19,884 bases of DNA, taken from the NCBI GenBank assembly GCA_021399405.1, contig JAAFKL010000426.1, forward strand, positions 1 through 19,884. Direction: 5' to 3'. Shown one piece after another: positions 1-7,109 of this stretch; the first letter of the stretch is position 1, and the number at the start of each line of letters is the position of its first letter. The DNA is from Candidatus Heimdallarchaeota archaeon. Its GTDB lineage: Archaea > Asgardarchaeota > Heimdallarchaeia > Heimdallarchaeales > Kariarchaeaceae. The translations under genes were made by a program, and so were the position numbers. The notes under the pieces were generated by a model that saw only the letters and a list, made by a program, of their open reading frames with translations, did no database searches and was not told the DNA's origin.

Positions 1-45
1 CCAAGATTCTAATATCTTCATTCCCTAGATATTATTGAAAGCATC

Positions 46-1890
46 ATGGTCTTACTGAGAAAATCATACAAAGTAGGTATGCGTTTTTCAGGTGACCAAC
101 CTCGTGAGATTGAAAAACGATCAAACACTCTTGTTCGGAGATATCAAGAAATTGTGGAAGAAAAAATTATTCAAAACAATATGGTAGAACAAGCCTATGA
201 CCTAATTGATAAAAATCCTGGACTCTCCGGAACCTTTGGAGCAAGACATCTTGCTAAGAAAGTAAGTGACGGTTCCAATATTGGACAGGTTGCATGCACC
301 TATGCCTTATCTGCAGTTAATGGAGCAATTGATCGAGAGCACAAACTTGGTGAATTTTTAAAACTCTTTGGAAAGCATCCAAAGGAAGCTGTAAGTTGGG
401 TGATATTCCAACGTACACCATTTCTGGAAACCAGTTTGGCACGAATTCTTAAAGTAAATTTTGAGTATTCACGTAATCTCATTCTTTCCGCTGGAAGAAA
501 TCTGAAATCTGGATATGCAGATATCATTTTACCGAAATTAGAAAATATAGATTTTATCGAAGCAGTTGATGAAATAGAAGGAGAAGTGAAAGACAAGTTT
601 GCGGAAATGAAAAGCGAGGGAAAAAATTTGAAAAGGATACAGAGCTTTTTGAATAAAATAGAATTTTTGAAGAAACATAAAGAATTCATGTCCATGTGCC
701 TCTATCATTGGTTAACTTACGAACGAAACAATCCTACAAATTCTCGGTGGAGATCATTAAAAAAACTGAGTAGAGAATTTACATTTATGCTCGGATATAA
801 ACGTCAACGACGTTTATTCAGTGCTATCAGAGGAGTTGTTGTCCATGCACTTTCGTCCATACTGGATGAGACTGTGAAAAATATATTTGAGACAGTTAAA
901 CTACGGGACCTGGTAGCAAAACCTTACAAAAAACAGAGAAGAAAACTAGCCCCTGTGAACCTTATTATGGGCTCAAAATATGTGATCACCCGTCCTGGAA
1001 ATGCTAAGTTATTGACCCAACTTGCGTTGCAAGATCAACGATTTACACTTGGTATTAAGAATCCGGATATTCGAGGACAAATTATCCATGGAGATGTAAT
1101 TATACACAAGAGAATGCTAAAGATGATGATGAAAGGAGCCTCCATCACTTCACTTAGTATTCGTTCTGGTGATGCACCTGGTTGTAAAATTATAATCACT
1201 ATTCATCTTGAGGGGACGGAAGATATGTTTTTGAGCACAAATTTCATGAAGAGTTATCCCGATTTGAAACTTAAACAATCAGATATTATTGGTTTGGATG
1301 TCAATAGGGTGGGACCATATGTTTTAGTATTTTCGCAGAAGAATGAGATCCCCAAAATGCTTAGTACTATTTGTAAAAGATATATAACACTTGGCGAAGT
1401 TATTTCTAAATTAAGTGCAGCATTTTCAAAAAATTTGAAAAATGAAAATGAGGATAGAATTAAATTGCGAGGCGAGTTGAATCGAGTGTATTTAAGGCGT
1501 AAGCGACTGCTTAAAGAAATCAAAACTCAGTGTAAACTTCTTAGCACCGCTGTACTAATTCAATCAAAAGCAAAACAATTCAATGTTGAAGACTTACAGA
1601 TGTCTGCAAGGGGTAAACGTGGATCACTTGCCAAAGCCATTCTCTCAATGCCTGATGAGATCAACATATTTGAGAAGGCAGTAATCCTTGCTTCTTCCTA
1701 TAGACAGACCAATATAGAACTTAACTTGATTAATCCCTTCAAAACGAGCTCAACTCATTATAATTGTGGTGGTAAATTGAGACGAAGTCTAGGCAATTGG
1801 GATATCTGTGCATGTACTTTTTGTAAGGTTGAAGTGAATACTCACTTCAATGCCGCACTCCACATTCGTGATGGTGGAGTTCTAGCATAA
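46..1890 (+). CDS. TnpB / IS605 OrfB-like RuvC nuclease-family protein, 614 aa, probably catalytically altered
   Basis: TnpB proteins are RNA-guided DNA nucleases of IS200/IS605 elements and the ancestors of Cas12. The C-terminal third shows the family layout: RuvC-I as GLDVNR with Asp418, RuvC-II as FNVEDL with Glu515, a zinc ribbon (His571, Cys574, Cys590, Cys593), and RuvC-III as NTHFNAALHIRD. Two positions are odd. The RuvC-III aspartate of the usual DxNAA motif is His600 (codon CAC), and the first zinc cysteine is His571. At 614 residues it is longer than a typical TnpB (about 400), because of a long helical, basic N-terminal half that I do not recognise. An in-frame stop at 10-12 and the ATG at 46 bound the gene. 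No TnpA gene is present in the window. It may be an immobile, domesticated or nuclease-dead copy; the family call is fairly sure, the function is not. Confidence 0.8.
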   Translation: MVLLRKSYKVGMRFSGDQPREIEKRSNTLVRRYQEIVEEKIIQNNMVEQAYDLIDKNPGLSGTFGARHLAKKVSDGSNIGQVACTYALSAVNGAIDREHKLGEFLKLFGKHPKEAVSWVIFQRTPFLETSLARILKVNFEYSRNLILSAGRNLKSGYADIILPKLENIDFIEAVDEIEGEVKDKFAEMKSEGKNLKRIQSFLNKIEFLKKHKEFMSMCLYHWLTYERNNPTNSRWRSLKKLSREFTFMLGYKRQRRLFSAIRGVVVHALSSILDETVKNIFETVKLRDLVAKPYKKQRRKLAPVNLIMGSKYVITRPGNAKLLTQLALQDQRFTLGIKNPDIRGQIIHGDVIIHKRMLKMMMKGASITSLSIRSGDAPGCKIIITIHLEGTEDMFLSTNFMKSYPDLKLKQSDIIGLDVNRVGPYVLVFSQKNEIPKMLSTICKRYITLGEVISKLSAAFSKNLKNENEDRIKLRGELNRVYLRRKRLLKEIKTQCKLLSTAVLIQSKAKQFNVEDLQMSARGKRGSLAKAILSMPDEINIFEKAVILASSYRQTNIELNLINPFKTSSTHYNCGGKLRRSLGNWDICACTFCKVEVNTHFNAALHIRDGGVLA

Positions 1891-1944
1891 TTGCATAAAT
1901 TCCATAAATTGCATAAATTGCATAAATTGCATAGAATGCATAAC
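1882..1944. repeat. 9-bp tandem repeat array (consensus TTGCATAAA, 7 units)
   Basis: Seven contiguous 9-bp units run from the last codons of the TnpB-like gene: CTAGCATAA, TTGCATAAA, TTCCATAAA, TTGCATAAA twice, TTGCATAGA and ATGCATAAC. The TAA stop of the gene lies in the first unit, so the array appears to have grown from its 3' end. The units are far too short for a CRISPR array. The position suits the right end of an IS605-type element, where the guide (omega) RNA of TnpB is normally encoded, but this array could equally be simple slippage. Confidence 0.9.
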
Positions 1945-1965
1945 CCCCTCTCCGCATACGAGGGG
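1945..1965. other. GC-rich hairpin 3' of the TnpB-like gene
   Basis: CCCCTC (1945-1950) and GAGGGG (1960-1965) form a perfect 6-bp stem with a 9-nt loop. It stands out strongly from the AT-rich surroundings. A smaller hairpin follows at once (CCAAT 1969-1973 with ATTGG 1979-1983). Subterminal hairpins are typical of IS200/IS605 ends and of omega RNA scaffolds; a transcription terminator is the simpler alternative. Confidence 0.55.
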
Positions 1966-1989
1966 TAACCAATAAATCATTGGGTAAGA

Positions 1990-2033
1990 ACCTTGGGTAA
2001 ACCTTGGATAAACCTCGGCTAGACCTTGTGTTT
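1990..2033. repeat. 11-bp tandem repeat array (consensus ACCTTGGGTAA)
   Basis: Contiguous 11-bp units ACCTTGGGTAA, ACCTTGGATAA, ACCTCGGCTAG and a diverged ACCTTGTGTTT; a partial match (ATTGGGTAAG, 1979-1988) precedes them. The sequence differs from the 9-bp array just upstream, so two independent short arrays flank one hairpin. The stretch ends 33 bp before the next gene. I see no coding potential in 1891-2066. Confidence 0.75.
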
Positions 2034-2066
2034 ACAACTGATGTTTGATTTTGGTAGATTCATAGT

Positions 2067-2624
2067 ATGCGTATTCGATGCTTTATTGCTATTAAAACAA
2101 AACCTGTAAAGCAATATTTTGATTATCTCACAAAAATAAAAGAGGAGTATAATGTTCGAATCAAAGTCGTAAACCCAGAAAATTATCATTTTACACTACA
2201 CTTTTTTGGAGAAATTCCAATTGAGGATGTTAACAAAATTGATGAATCATTACAAATTCTAGATATAGATAAATTTGAATTCAATCTTTCTGGAACAGGA
2301 AGTTTTCCAGGAAATAAATTAAAACAGACTAAAGTATTATTTGTTGACACAAACTTAGGCCGAAATAGTGTCATCAAGGTTGCAAGTACAATTCATGAAT
2401 TACTAAAATCCCTAGAATTTCAAGTTCAAACAAGAAAATTTATTCCTCATTTAACTGTCTGCCGGGTTAGATCTGGAGCTGAAATAGGGGATTTAACTCA
2501 AGCATGGTTAGATGAGGAGTTCGATGATGTTGCGATGGAATGTAGTGAATTAGTACTTATCAAATCGACATTAACTCCAACCGGGTCTGTCTATACTACT
2601 TTGTATGAATACAAATTAAACTAG
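2067..2624 (+). CDS. thpR: RNA 2',3'-cyclic phosphodiesterase (LigT/ThpR, 2H family)
   Basis: Members of the 2H phosphoesterase family open 2',3'-cyclic phosphates on RNA and were first described as 2'-5' RNA ligases. Both signature tetrapeptides are present: HFTL at residues 41-44 and HLTV at 128-131, which place the two catalytic histidines. The N-terminus MRIRCFIAIK is the usual first strand of the fold, and 185 residues is the usual length, so the ATG start is secure. It lies downstream of the repeat arrays of the TnpB-like gene and 61 bp upstream of the Cdc6 gene on the same strand. In vivo substrates of archaeal members are not firmly known; tRNA processing is often suggested. Confidence 0.9.
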   Translation: MRIRCFIAIKTKPVKQYFDYLTKIKEEYNVRIKVVNPENYHFTLHFFGEIPIEDVNKIDESLQILDIDKFEFNLSGTGSFPGNKLKQTKVLFVDTNLGRNSVIKVASTIHELLKSLEFQVQTRKFIPHLTVCRVRSGAEIGDLTQAWLDEEFDDVAMECSELVLIKSTLTPTGSVYTTLYEYKLN

Positions 2625-2643
2625 AGTTAAGAATCTGATCATT

Positions 2644-2662
2644 AATTAAAATGTATTTAATT
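2644..2662. promoter_or_regulatory. AT-rich inverted repeat upstream of Cdc6 gene
   Basis: AATTAAA (2644-2650) and TTTAATT (2656-2662) are perfect inverted repeats with a 5-bp spacer, 24 bp before the Cdc6 start codon. This is where a TATA box or a repressor site would lie. It is all A/T, so chance is a real alternative. No GC-rich origin recognition box is visible here. Confidence 0.3.
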
Positions 2663-2685
2663 CATAAAGAAATAGAGAAAATGTA

Positions 2686-3873
2686 ATGTCTCCAAATATA
2701 TTCGAAAAAAAACCAAGGGAGAATGTTTTTCGAGAAAAACACAAGTTAATGCCTGAGTATGTGCCAGAAGAACTCCCTTGTCGAGATAAGGAGCAAGATC
2801 AATTAGTAGAGAATTTACGTATTCTTTTAGATCCGACAAGCAGAATAGCTGTTAACATATCTATCACTGGAAAACCAGGAGTTGGGAAAACCACAATTGC
2901 TAAAAAAACAATTACAGACCTAAAGAGTGCTGCAATTAAAAATAAAGTAAATCTAGATGTATTCTACATAAATTGCCATTCTTTTAGAACTAAAACCTCA
3001 ATATTGAGGAGAATAGCGACTGACAAATTCAGAATTCAAGGGCGTGGTTTCAGTGATGAAGAACTAATCGAGATGTTAGCTACCAGGTTAGAAAAAGAAG
3101 ATTTGAAATTGGTCCTTGCAATAGATGAAGCAGGAATGTTGAAAGGGAATGAAATTCTTTCTTTCATACATCTTAATGAATTATTTCCACCAGGTACGGG
3201 GAGGTTGTCTACCATCATTATTTGTCGTCGTTCTGAGTGGAGTTTATTGTTATCAGCAACCCTATCAGGAAGAATACAAGATCAACTTAACTTAGAAGAT
3301 TATAGTAAAGAACAATTGAAAGAAATATTAACATACAGAAAAGGACTATCATTTTTTGCTGATGTCATTTCCGATGAAATCATGGAATTAATTGTTGAAA
3401 TATCTTCAAGAACAAGTAATGCTAGGCATGGGATAGAAATAATGCTCCGGGCAGGAATGAAAGCGAATGCAATGGGATCATCAGAAATAAATGCAGATTT
3501 TATTCGAGCAGCCAAAACAGAAGTTTATCCCGAGTTAAGAAGTGATGTATTTCTTGATCTAAAGAGATCTGAATTATTTGCAGCTTTAGCATTAGGGCGT
3601 ATATTAGAGCAACCAGGAAATATTACAACCACGATTAACCAATCCTATGATACATTTGCCTCTGTAGCAGAGGAATATGGAATAAAACCACCATCAAAAG
3701 CATCATTTAGATTATGTATCGATACACTAGAAAAATTGGGAATTATTTCTCATGCTGTTGGAGTAATAGACGAAGGACGTGGACGTAGGGCAAAAATTTC
3801 CCTTTATGATATTCCAGCTCAGATTTTAGTAGAACGGGTTGAAAATGTAATAAAACACGCTTACAATAACTAG
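2686..3873 (+). CDS. cdc6: Orc1/Cdc6-family replication initiator AAA+ ATPase
   Basis: Archaeal Orc1/Cdc6 proteins bind origin boxes, load the MCM helicase and hydrolyse ATP. The leader LMPEYVPEELPCRDKE (residues 21-36) matches the conserved start of the family. Walker A is GKPGVGKT (62-69), Walker B is LVLAIDEA with Asp147-Glu148, and sensor II is around Ala246-Arg247 (SNARHGIEIMLRAGMKA). A winged-helix DNA-binding domain fills about residues 290-390. Length 395 is typical. Sensor I is unusual: the segment TIIICRRSEW lacks the expected GISND-like asparagine. The ATG lies 24 bp after an inverted repeat with no Shine-Dalgarno. The gene converges on carS with a 7-bp gap. The sensor I divergence suggests a paralogue rather than the main initiator. 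Confidence 0.88.
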   Translation: MSPNIFEKKPRENVFREKHKLMPEYVPEELPCRDKEQDQLVENLRILLDPTSRIAVNISITGKPGVGKTTIAKKTITDLKSAAIKNKVNLDVFYINCHSFRTKTSILRRIATDKFRIQGRGFSDEELIEMLATRLEKEDLKLVLAIDEAGMLKGNEILSFIHLNELFPPGTGRLSTIIICRRSEWSLLLSATLSGRIQDQLNLEDYSKEQLKEILTYRKGLSFFADVISDEIMELIVEISSRTSNARHGIEIMLRAGMKANAMGSSEINADFIRAAKTEVYPELRSDVFLDLKRSELFAALALGRILEQPGNITTTINQSYDTFASVAEEYGIKPPSKASFRLCIDTLEKLGIISHAVGVIDEGRGRRAKISLYDIPAQILVERVENVIKHAYNN

Positions 3874-3880
3874 ACTTGAT

Positions 3881-4420
3881 TTACCACCAAACATCTTTCC
3901 ATCCCATCTTGTAAGCAACAATATTTGCAATAAAATGTATGACTAATGCAGCCGGGATTACAAGATAAACCCAAGAAAATGGATAAGTCAAAAAAATGGC
4001 GAGTATTAAAAATGAAGACACAACAAAACCAACTTGATCCATTATTGGGAATGGTCCACCGGGTTTCAAGTCAACCCTCCGCTTGATAAATGAACCAGCT
4101 GAGTCTCCAACCATTGCTGCAAACCCTTGTACAAAGCCTATATACCAGATATAGTCAACTGAATTAAATCGACCATCAACATCTTCAAAAACATCAGGGA
4201 AGTACAGTACAACAGCCATACCCAAAACTCCAGCACCTAGAATGGCACCCATTAATCCTCCAATAGTTTTGTTTTTACCTAGTATAGGCTTACCTCGAAA
4301 TAATTTTCCTCTGTCAATTGCACCTAAACCAGTAGTAAATGTTGCCACAGAATTAGCAAAAAATGCAGGTGTCAAAAACAAAAACCCTTTGATTAGCTCA
4401 ATAGTCCAGTCGGAAGCCAT
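3881..4420 (-). CDS. carS: CDP-archaeol synthase (CarS, DUF46)
   Basis: CarS activates 2,3-di-O-geranylgeranylglyceryl phosphate with CTP to give CDP-archaeol, the branch point of archaeal phospholipid synthesis. Family motifs are clear: GAIDRGKLFRGKPILGKNKT (residues 33-52), GDSAGSFIKRR (105-115) and the lipid-site motif PFPIMDQVGF (123-132). Hydrophobic stretches near residues 10-30, 52-74, 90-104, 130-147 and 150-170 fit the five-helix membrane fold. Length 179 aa is standard. It reads convergently with the Cdc6 gene and is downstream of the DHH protein gene on the same strand with an 81-bp gap, so shared transcription is possible. Confidence 0.93.
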   Translation of the reverse strand: MASDWTIELIKGFLFLTPAFFANSVATFTTGLGAIDRGKLFRGKPILGKNKTIGGLMGAILGAGVLGMAVVLYFPDVFEDVDGRFNSVDYIWYIGFVQGFAAMVGDSAGSFIKRRVDLKPGGPFPIMDQVGFVVSSFLILAIFLTYPFSWVYLVIPAALVIHFIANIVAYKMGWKDVWW

Positions 4421-4501
4421 AGTACAACGATGAAGCTATGTAATTTATATCTTATTCAAGTTCAGAAGATATTTGATTATCACTTACGGAATTTAGTAAT
4501 T

Positions 4502-6604
4502 TTATTTTAACATAGTTTTAATTTTCTTAAGTACAGTATCTTTGAACCCTGATAAAAATTGAATTGATCCTGATTGATTCTGACCAAATCCACTCAATCC
4601 TAAGTCTAATAGTTCTTCCTGTAATTGAGTTAAGAACTCGGCGAAATTGAAATCAAGTGCTGAATTCTTAAGTATCAAATATTCTCCACTTAATCCGATG
4701 GTAACAACTGTGTCACTTTCTTCTTCAACAGTTAAATTATGAAGTGCAGACAAGATTGATGAATGTGATGGATATTCAAATCTTGGAGCAAAATTATCCA
4801 AATCTAACAGAAGTAAGGTTTTACCAGTGCCCAATGAACTTTTCTCTGCATTTGTCTGAGCGATTTTAAGCCCCTTGGCGAATAATGATTTTGATGTAGG
4901 AGCAATACTTTCAATCAACTCTGTTGTCTTATCATGATTACCTCGGATCCCTAAAAGATCTCGGACAATCTCACCACCATCAAAATGTCTAAGGCCAAAA
5001 ATTACGTAATCAACAGCTGATAACATATTTTCGAGCCTACCTAAATCATAATCATTTTTCTTTACAAGTTCAAGATATTTCTCATATTCGGTTCCTGATA
5101 CATTGTCAGCAATACCAGATATTACACACAATTGAAGTAGATTAGAAGTCATATCTGTTTCAACTGCAATAAATTTGGATAATTCAGTACTCAACATTGC
5201 AGTTGTGATTTTATCCTCTTTGTTTACTGTTGATGAGTTAATGAATGCAGTGACCATTTCTGAGTTTTCAGCTGATACTGTATGTGTATCAACCACTACC
5301 ACATCAACACCATAACTTTTGCAAATCAATAATGCAGCTTTTGAATCTTCATCACTCCCTACATCAACTAAAACATACAGAGGCATGTTACGAGTGTTGA
5401 ACCCATCATCAGTTGCGAAAGCGAGGTCTCGAACTACTTCTCGAACTTCTAATGTTGAATTTCGTTGGGGAATTCTTCGGATATTCCTCTTGAAATCTTG
5501 GGGATTTGTACCTTTAGCTTCAACGAATTTTTTGATACCATAATCAACAGCGAAAGCGGCTGTGACACCGTCTACACATGGTGAATGATACCGAATTATA
5601 ATATTTTGATTTCTCAAAGTTGCAATTCTAATACGATTTGCTGCTTTAACGAATTGTGGTTTTAGCTCATCGTATGTACTGCTCTCAATATAGAATTCAT
5701 TTTCATCAAGTGATTTACCTGTGTGAATATTGCTTGAGCCTAACTCGTCAAAGAATTCGAAGGCTTCATGTTGTTTCACTTTATCAATTGAGTAAATTTG
5801 TAATCGGTCTTGCTCATTAACTACTTTGTATCTTGCGACCACCTGAGCGACTGTAGAATTTGATAAATTAGGATAAGAGCGATACCCATCTGATGAGTAA
5901 ACTGCACCTTGCACCTTCTTACCTGATGGATCGATCATGGTAAAAAGTGTAATACCGGCACTTTTCATGAAATAAATGTCAATGAGTTGGGCGGTGAACT
6001 TACCAATATTACCTGGCTTTGACATTAATTCAGCTAAGCTCATCTCATGAACGGGTTGGGACTTCTTGACAACCTTATATCTGTGAGTAGAAGTGATAGG
6101 AATAACAGGAACTGCTTTTCCACGACTTTCTCTAGTTAATGGATTACGAAGTCTAACTGCTACAGTTTGACCTGTTTTGTAACGAGCGTCTCTGTATGGC
6201 TTGAACCACCCTTCGAAGCCTTCTCCCAGATCAACTTGCACACCTTTTGGATTTGCTTGAGTAACTTGAGCGGCCAATGCATTTTTGCCATCAAGATATC
6301 TGTAATCCAGCGGAGCACCGAGTTGGACCACAATTGGATTTTCTTCACAAGTAGCACATACGTTGCTGTCGGTCCCTTCGATGTTGTTACCGCAAAAATC
6401 ACAAGAATAATTCCAACCATCTGTGCATTCCTCGCATTGGCTTTTACTGATCAATTTACCTCGACCACGACATGTAGGGCAATCATCTCCTTTGCCTCCT
6501 CCAATGCCTATGGTGATTTTGGTAGATCCTGTACCCTTACAATCTGAGCAAACAGTGACATTTTCGACGATTCCATTCTTACATTCATGGCAGCGTGTTC
6601 TCAT
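4502..6604 (-). CDS. Archaea-specific RecJ-like DHH protein with DnaJ-type zinc finger (COG1107 type)
   Basis: COG1107 proteins combine a DnaJ-like zinc finger, OB-type nucleic-acid-binding domains and a RecJ/DHH phosphoesterase domain. Here residues 5-86 hold a series of CxxC pairs (CHEC, CSDC, CPTC, CEEC, CDFC, CATC); an S1/OB-like domain spans about 90-155, a second OB-like domain about 195-275, and the DHH domain about 335-560. Motif II keeps Asp414 (VLVDVG) and Asp500 lies in GIADNVSG. Motif I reads HSPCVDG (340-346), so the first aspartate of DxD is Cys343. Motif III reads VVDTHT, so DHH is Asp439-Thr440-His441. Metal binding may therefore be changed, and nuclease activity should not be assumed. 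Its likely role is DNA replication or repair. A 16-bp palindrome lies just upstream. Confidence 0.82.
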   Translation of the reverse strand: MRTRCHECKNGIVENVTVCSDCKGTGSTKITIGIGGGKGDDCPTCRGRGKLISKSQCEECTDGWNYSCDFCGNNIEGTDSNVCATCEENPIVVQLGAPLDYRYLDGKNALAAQVTQANPKGVQVDLGEGFEGWFKPYRDARYKTGQTVAVRLRNPLTRESRGKAVPVIPITSTHRYKVVKKSQPVHEMSLAELMSKPGNIGKFTAQLIDIYFMKSAGITLFTMIDPSGKKVQGAVYSSDGYRSYPNLSNSTVAQVVARYKVVNEQDRLQIYSIDKVKQHEAFEFFDELGSSNIHTGKSLDENEFYIESSTYDELKPQFVKAANRIRIATLRNQNIIIRYHSPCVDGVTAAFAVDYGIKKFVEAKGTNPQDFKRNIRRIPQRNSTLEVREVVRDLAFATDDGFNTRNMPLYVLVDVGSDEDSKAALLICKSYGVDVVVVDTHTVSAENSEMVTAFINSSTVNKEDKITTAMLSTELSKFIAVETDMTSNLLQLCVISGIADNVSGTEYEKYLELVKKNDYDLGRLENMLSAVDYVIFGLRHFDGGEIVRDLLGIRGNHDKTTELIESIAPTSKSLFAKGLKIAQTNAEKSSLGTGKTLLLLDLDNFAPRFEYPSHSSILSALHNLTVEEESDTVVTIGLSGEYLILKNSALDFNFAEFLTQLQEELLDLGLSGFGQNQSGSIQFLSGFKDTVLKKIKTMLK

Positions 6605-6638
6605 TAATACGGTTTATAGATTAATCAAATAAAATAAT

Positions 6639-6654
6639 ATCGATCTAGATCGAT
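6639..6654. promoter_or_regulatory. 16-bp perfect palindrome upstream of the DHH protein gene
   Basis: ATCGATCTAGATCGAT is fully self-complementary. It sits 35 bp upstream of the minus-strand start at 6604. Between them is an AT-rich stretch (ATTATTTTA on the minus strand, 6629-6637) at the right distance for a TATA box of a leaderless transcript. A repressor dimer bound to the palindrome would overlap the TFB recognition region. Operator function is inferred from position and symmetry only. Confidence 0.45.
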
Positions 6655-6709
6655 CGAGGGTGTTTTTTTTTCTGAGTTTGCGAACGTTAGTAGCGGCGAA
6701 AACAGTTTT

Positions 6710-6829
6710 TCATTTAAATAAGATTTTTGTTCGAAATTCTTCAGCATTTGAGATCATGATGTTTTGTGTTTCGTCATTTAACGTGTCGACTGTACCTGAG
6801 TCATTCAGAAGCAACTGATTGAATAACAT
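6710..6829 (-). pseudogene. C-terminal remnant (39 codons) of a paralogue of the 104-aa protein at 8778-9092
   Basis: Reading the minus strand from ATG at 6829 to TGA at 6710 gives 39 residues ending QNIMISNAEEFRTKILFK. The last 18 residues of the intact protein at 8778-9092 are KNIMITNTDEFREKILFK, so 14 of 18 are identical. Similarity fades toward the middle of that protein (SGTVDTLNDET against ASTIEALTEDA). Upstream, the frame soon hits a stop and has no further match. I read this as a truncated duplicate, although a translated 39-aa product cannot be excluded. It lies on the other side of the repeat-protein gene from its relative. Confidence 0.75.
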
Positions 6830-6952
6830 TTTGAATAAGGAAATCAAAAGATGGATTTATTCAGTGTTCGACCTATTAGAATAAGGAGCAAGATTTATAC
6901 AGGTCCAAATAGAAGAAAATTGATCTATTCTCATTCGAAAACAAAATTATAG

Positions 6953-7006
6953 ATTTGTGGGACCAAACACTCAAAAATTTACAATTTTTCACATATTTCC
7001 ACAAAT
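6953..7006. repeat. Nested inverted repeats in the intergenic region
   Basis: The outer arms ATTTGTGG (6953-6960) and CCACAAAT (6999-7006) are perfect complements. Within them, AAAAATT (6973-6979) and AATTTTT (6983-6989) form a second stem with a 3-nt loop. Together they make a long imperfect stem-loop just upstream of the likely TATA element of the repeat-protein gene. Function is unknown; it may be a protein-binding site or the 3' end of an unrecognised transcript. Confidence 0.4.
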
Positions 7007-7011
7007 TGAGG

Positions 7012-7026
7012 TCTTATAATTAATAA
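7012..7026 (+). promoter_or_regulatory. Candidate TATA element for the repeat-protein gene
   Basis: An AT-rich stretch (TTATAATTAATAAAT) is preceded by GGTC. A TATA box here would start transcription near 7040-7045, giving an untranslated leader of about 65-70 nt that contains the inverted repeat at 7067-7092. This is inferred from position and composition only. Confidence 0.3.
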
Positions 7027-7066
7027 ATGAAATACCATATCAATACAGTGAATCAATGTGATCATC

Positions 7067-7099
7067 TAGTTATCACGACAGTTTGATAACTACGGAGGG
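7067..7099 (+). promoter_or_regulatory. 8-bp inverted repeat followed by a strong Shine-Dalgarno site
   Basis: TAGTTATC (7067-7074) and GATAACTA (7085-7092) are perfect inverted repeats with a 10-nt spacer. The sequence GGAGGG (7094-7099) follows directly, 10 nt before the ATG at 7110. This Shine-Dalgarno site decides the start: the TTG at 7083 lies inside the hairpin and upstream of the site. Most other genes here have no such site. A hairpin touching a ribosome binding site suggests control of translation, or an operator at DNA level. Confidence 0.5.
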
Positions 7100-7109
7100 A
7101 AAATATTTT

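Noticed and set aside
46..1890. Cas12f effector of a CRISPR system
   Set aside because: The zinc/RuvC-III layout resembles Cas12f, but there are no CRISPR repeats and no cas1 or cas2 in the window; TnpB-like is the more cautious name.
1882..2033. CRISPR array
   Set aside because: The units are 9 and 11 bp, contiguous and without spacers, so they are simple tandem repeats.
2625..2685. Replication origin next to the Cdc6 gene
   Set aside because: No GC-rich origin recognition box pair or unwinding element is visible beyond one short A/T inverted repeat.
6661..6672. T-run as terminator
   Set aside because: It lies upstream of the minus-strand DHH gene and does not follow any plus-strand gene, so it has no transcript to end.
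7083..7109. TTG start at 7083 for the surface protein
   Set aside because: It lies within the inverted repeat and upstream of the GGAGGG site, which is correctly spaced only for the ATG at 7110.
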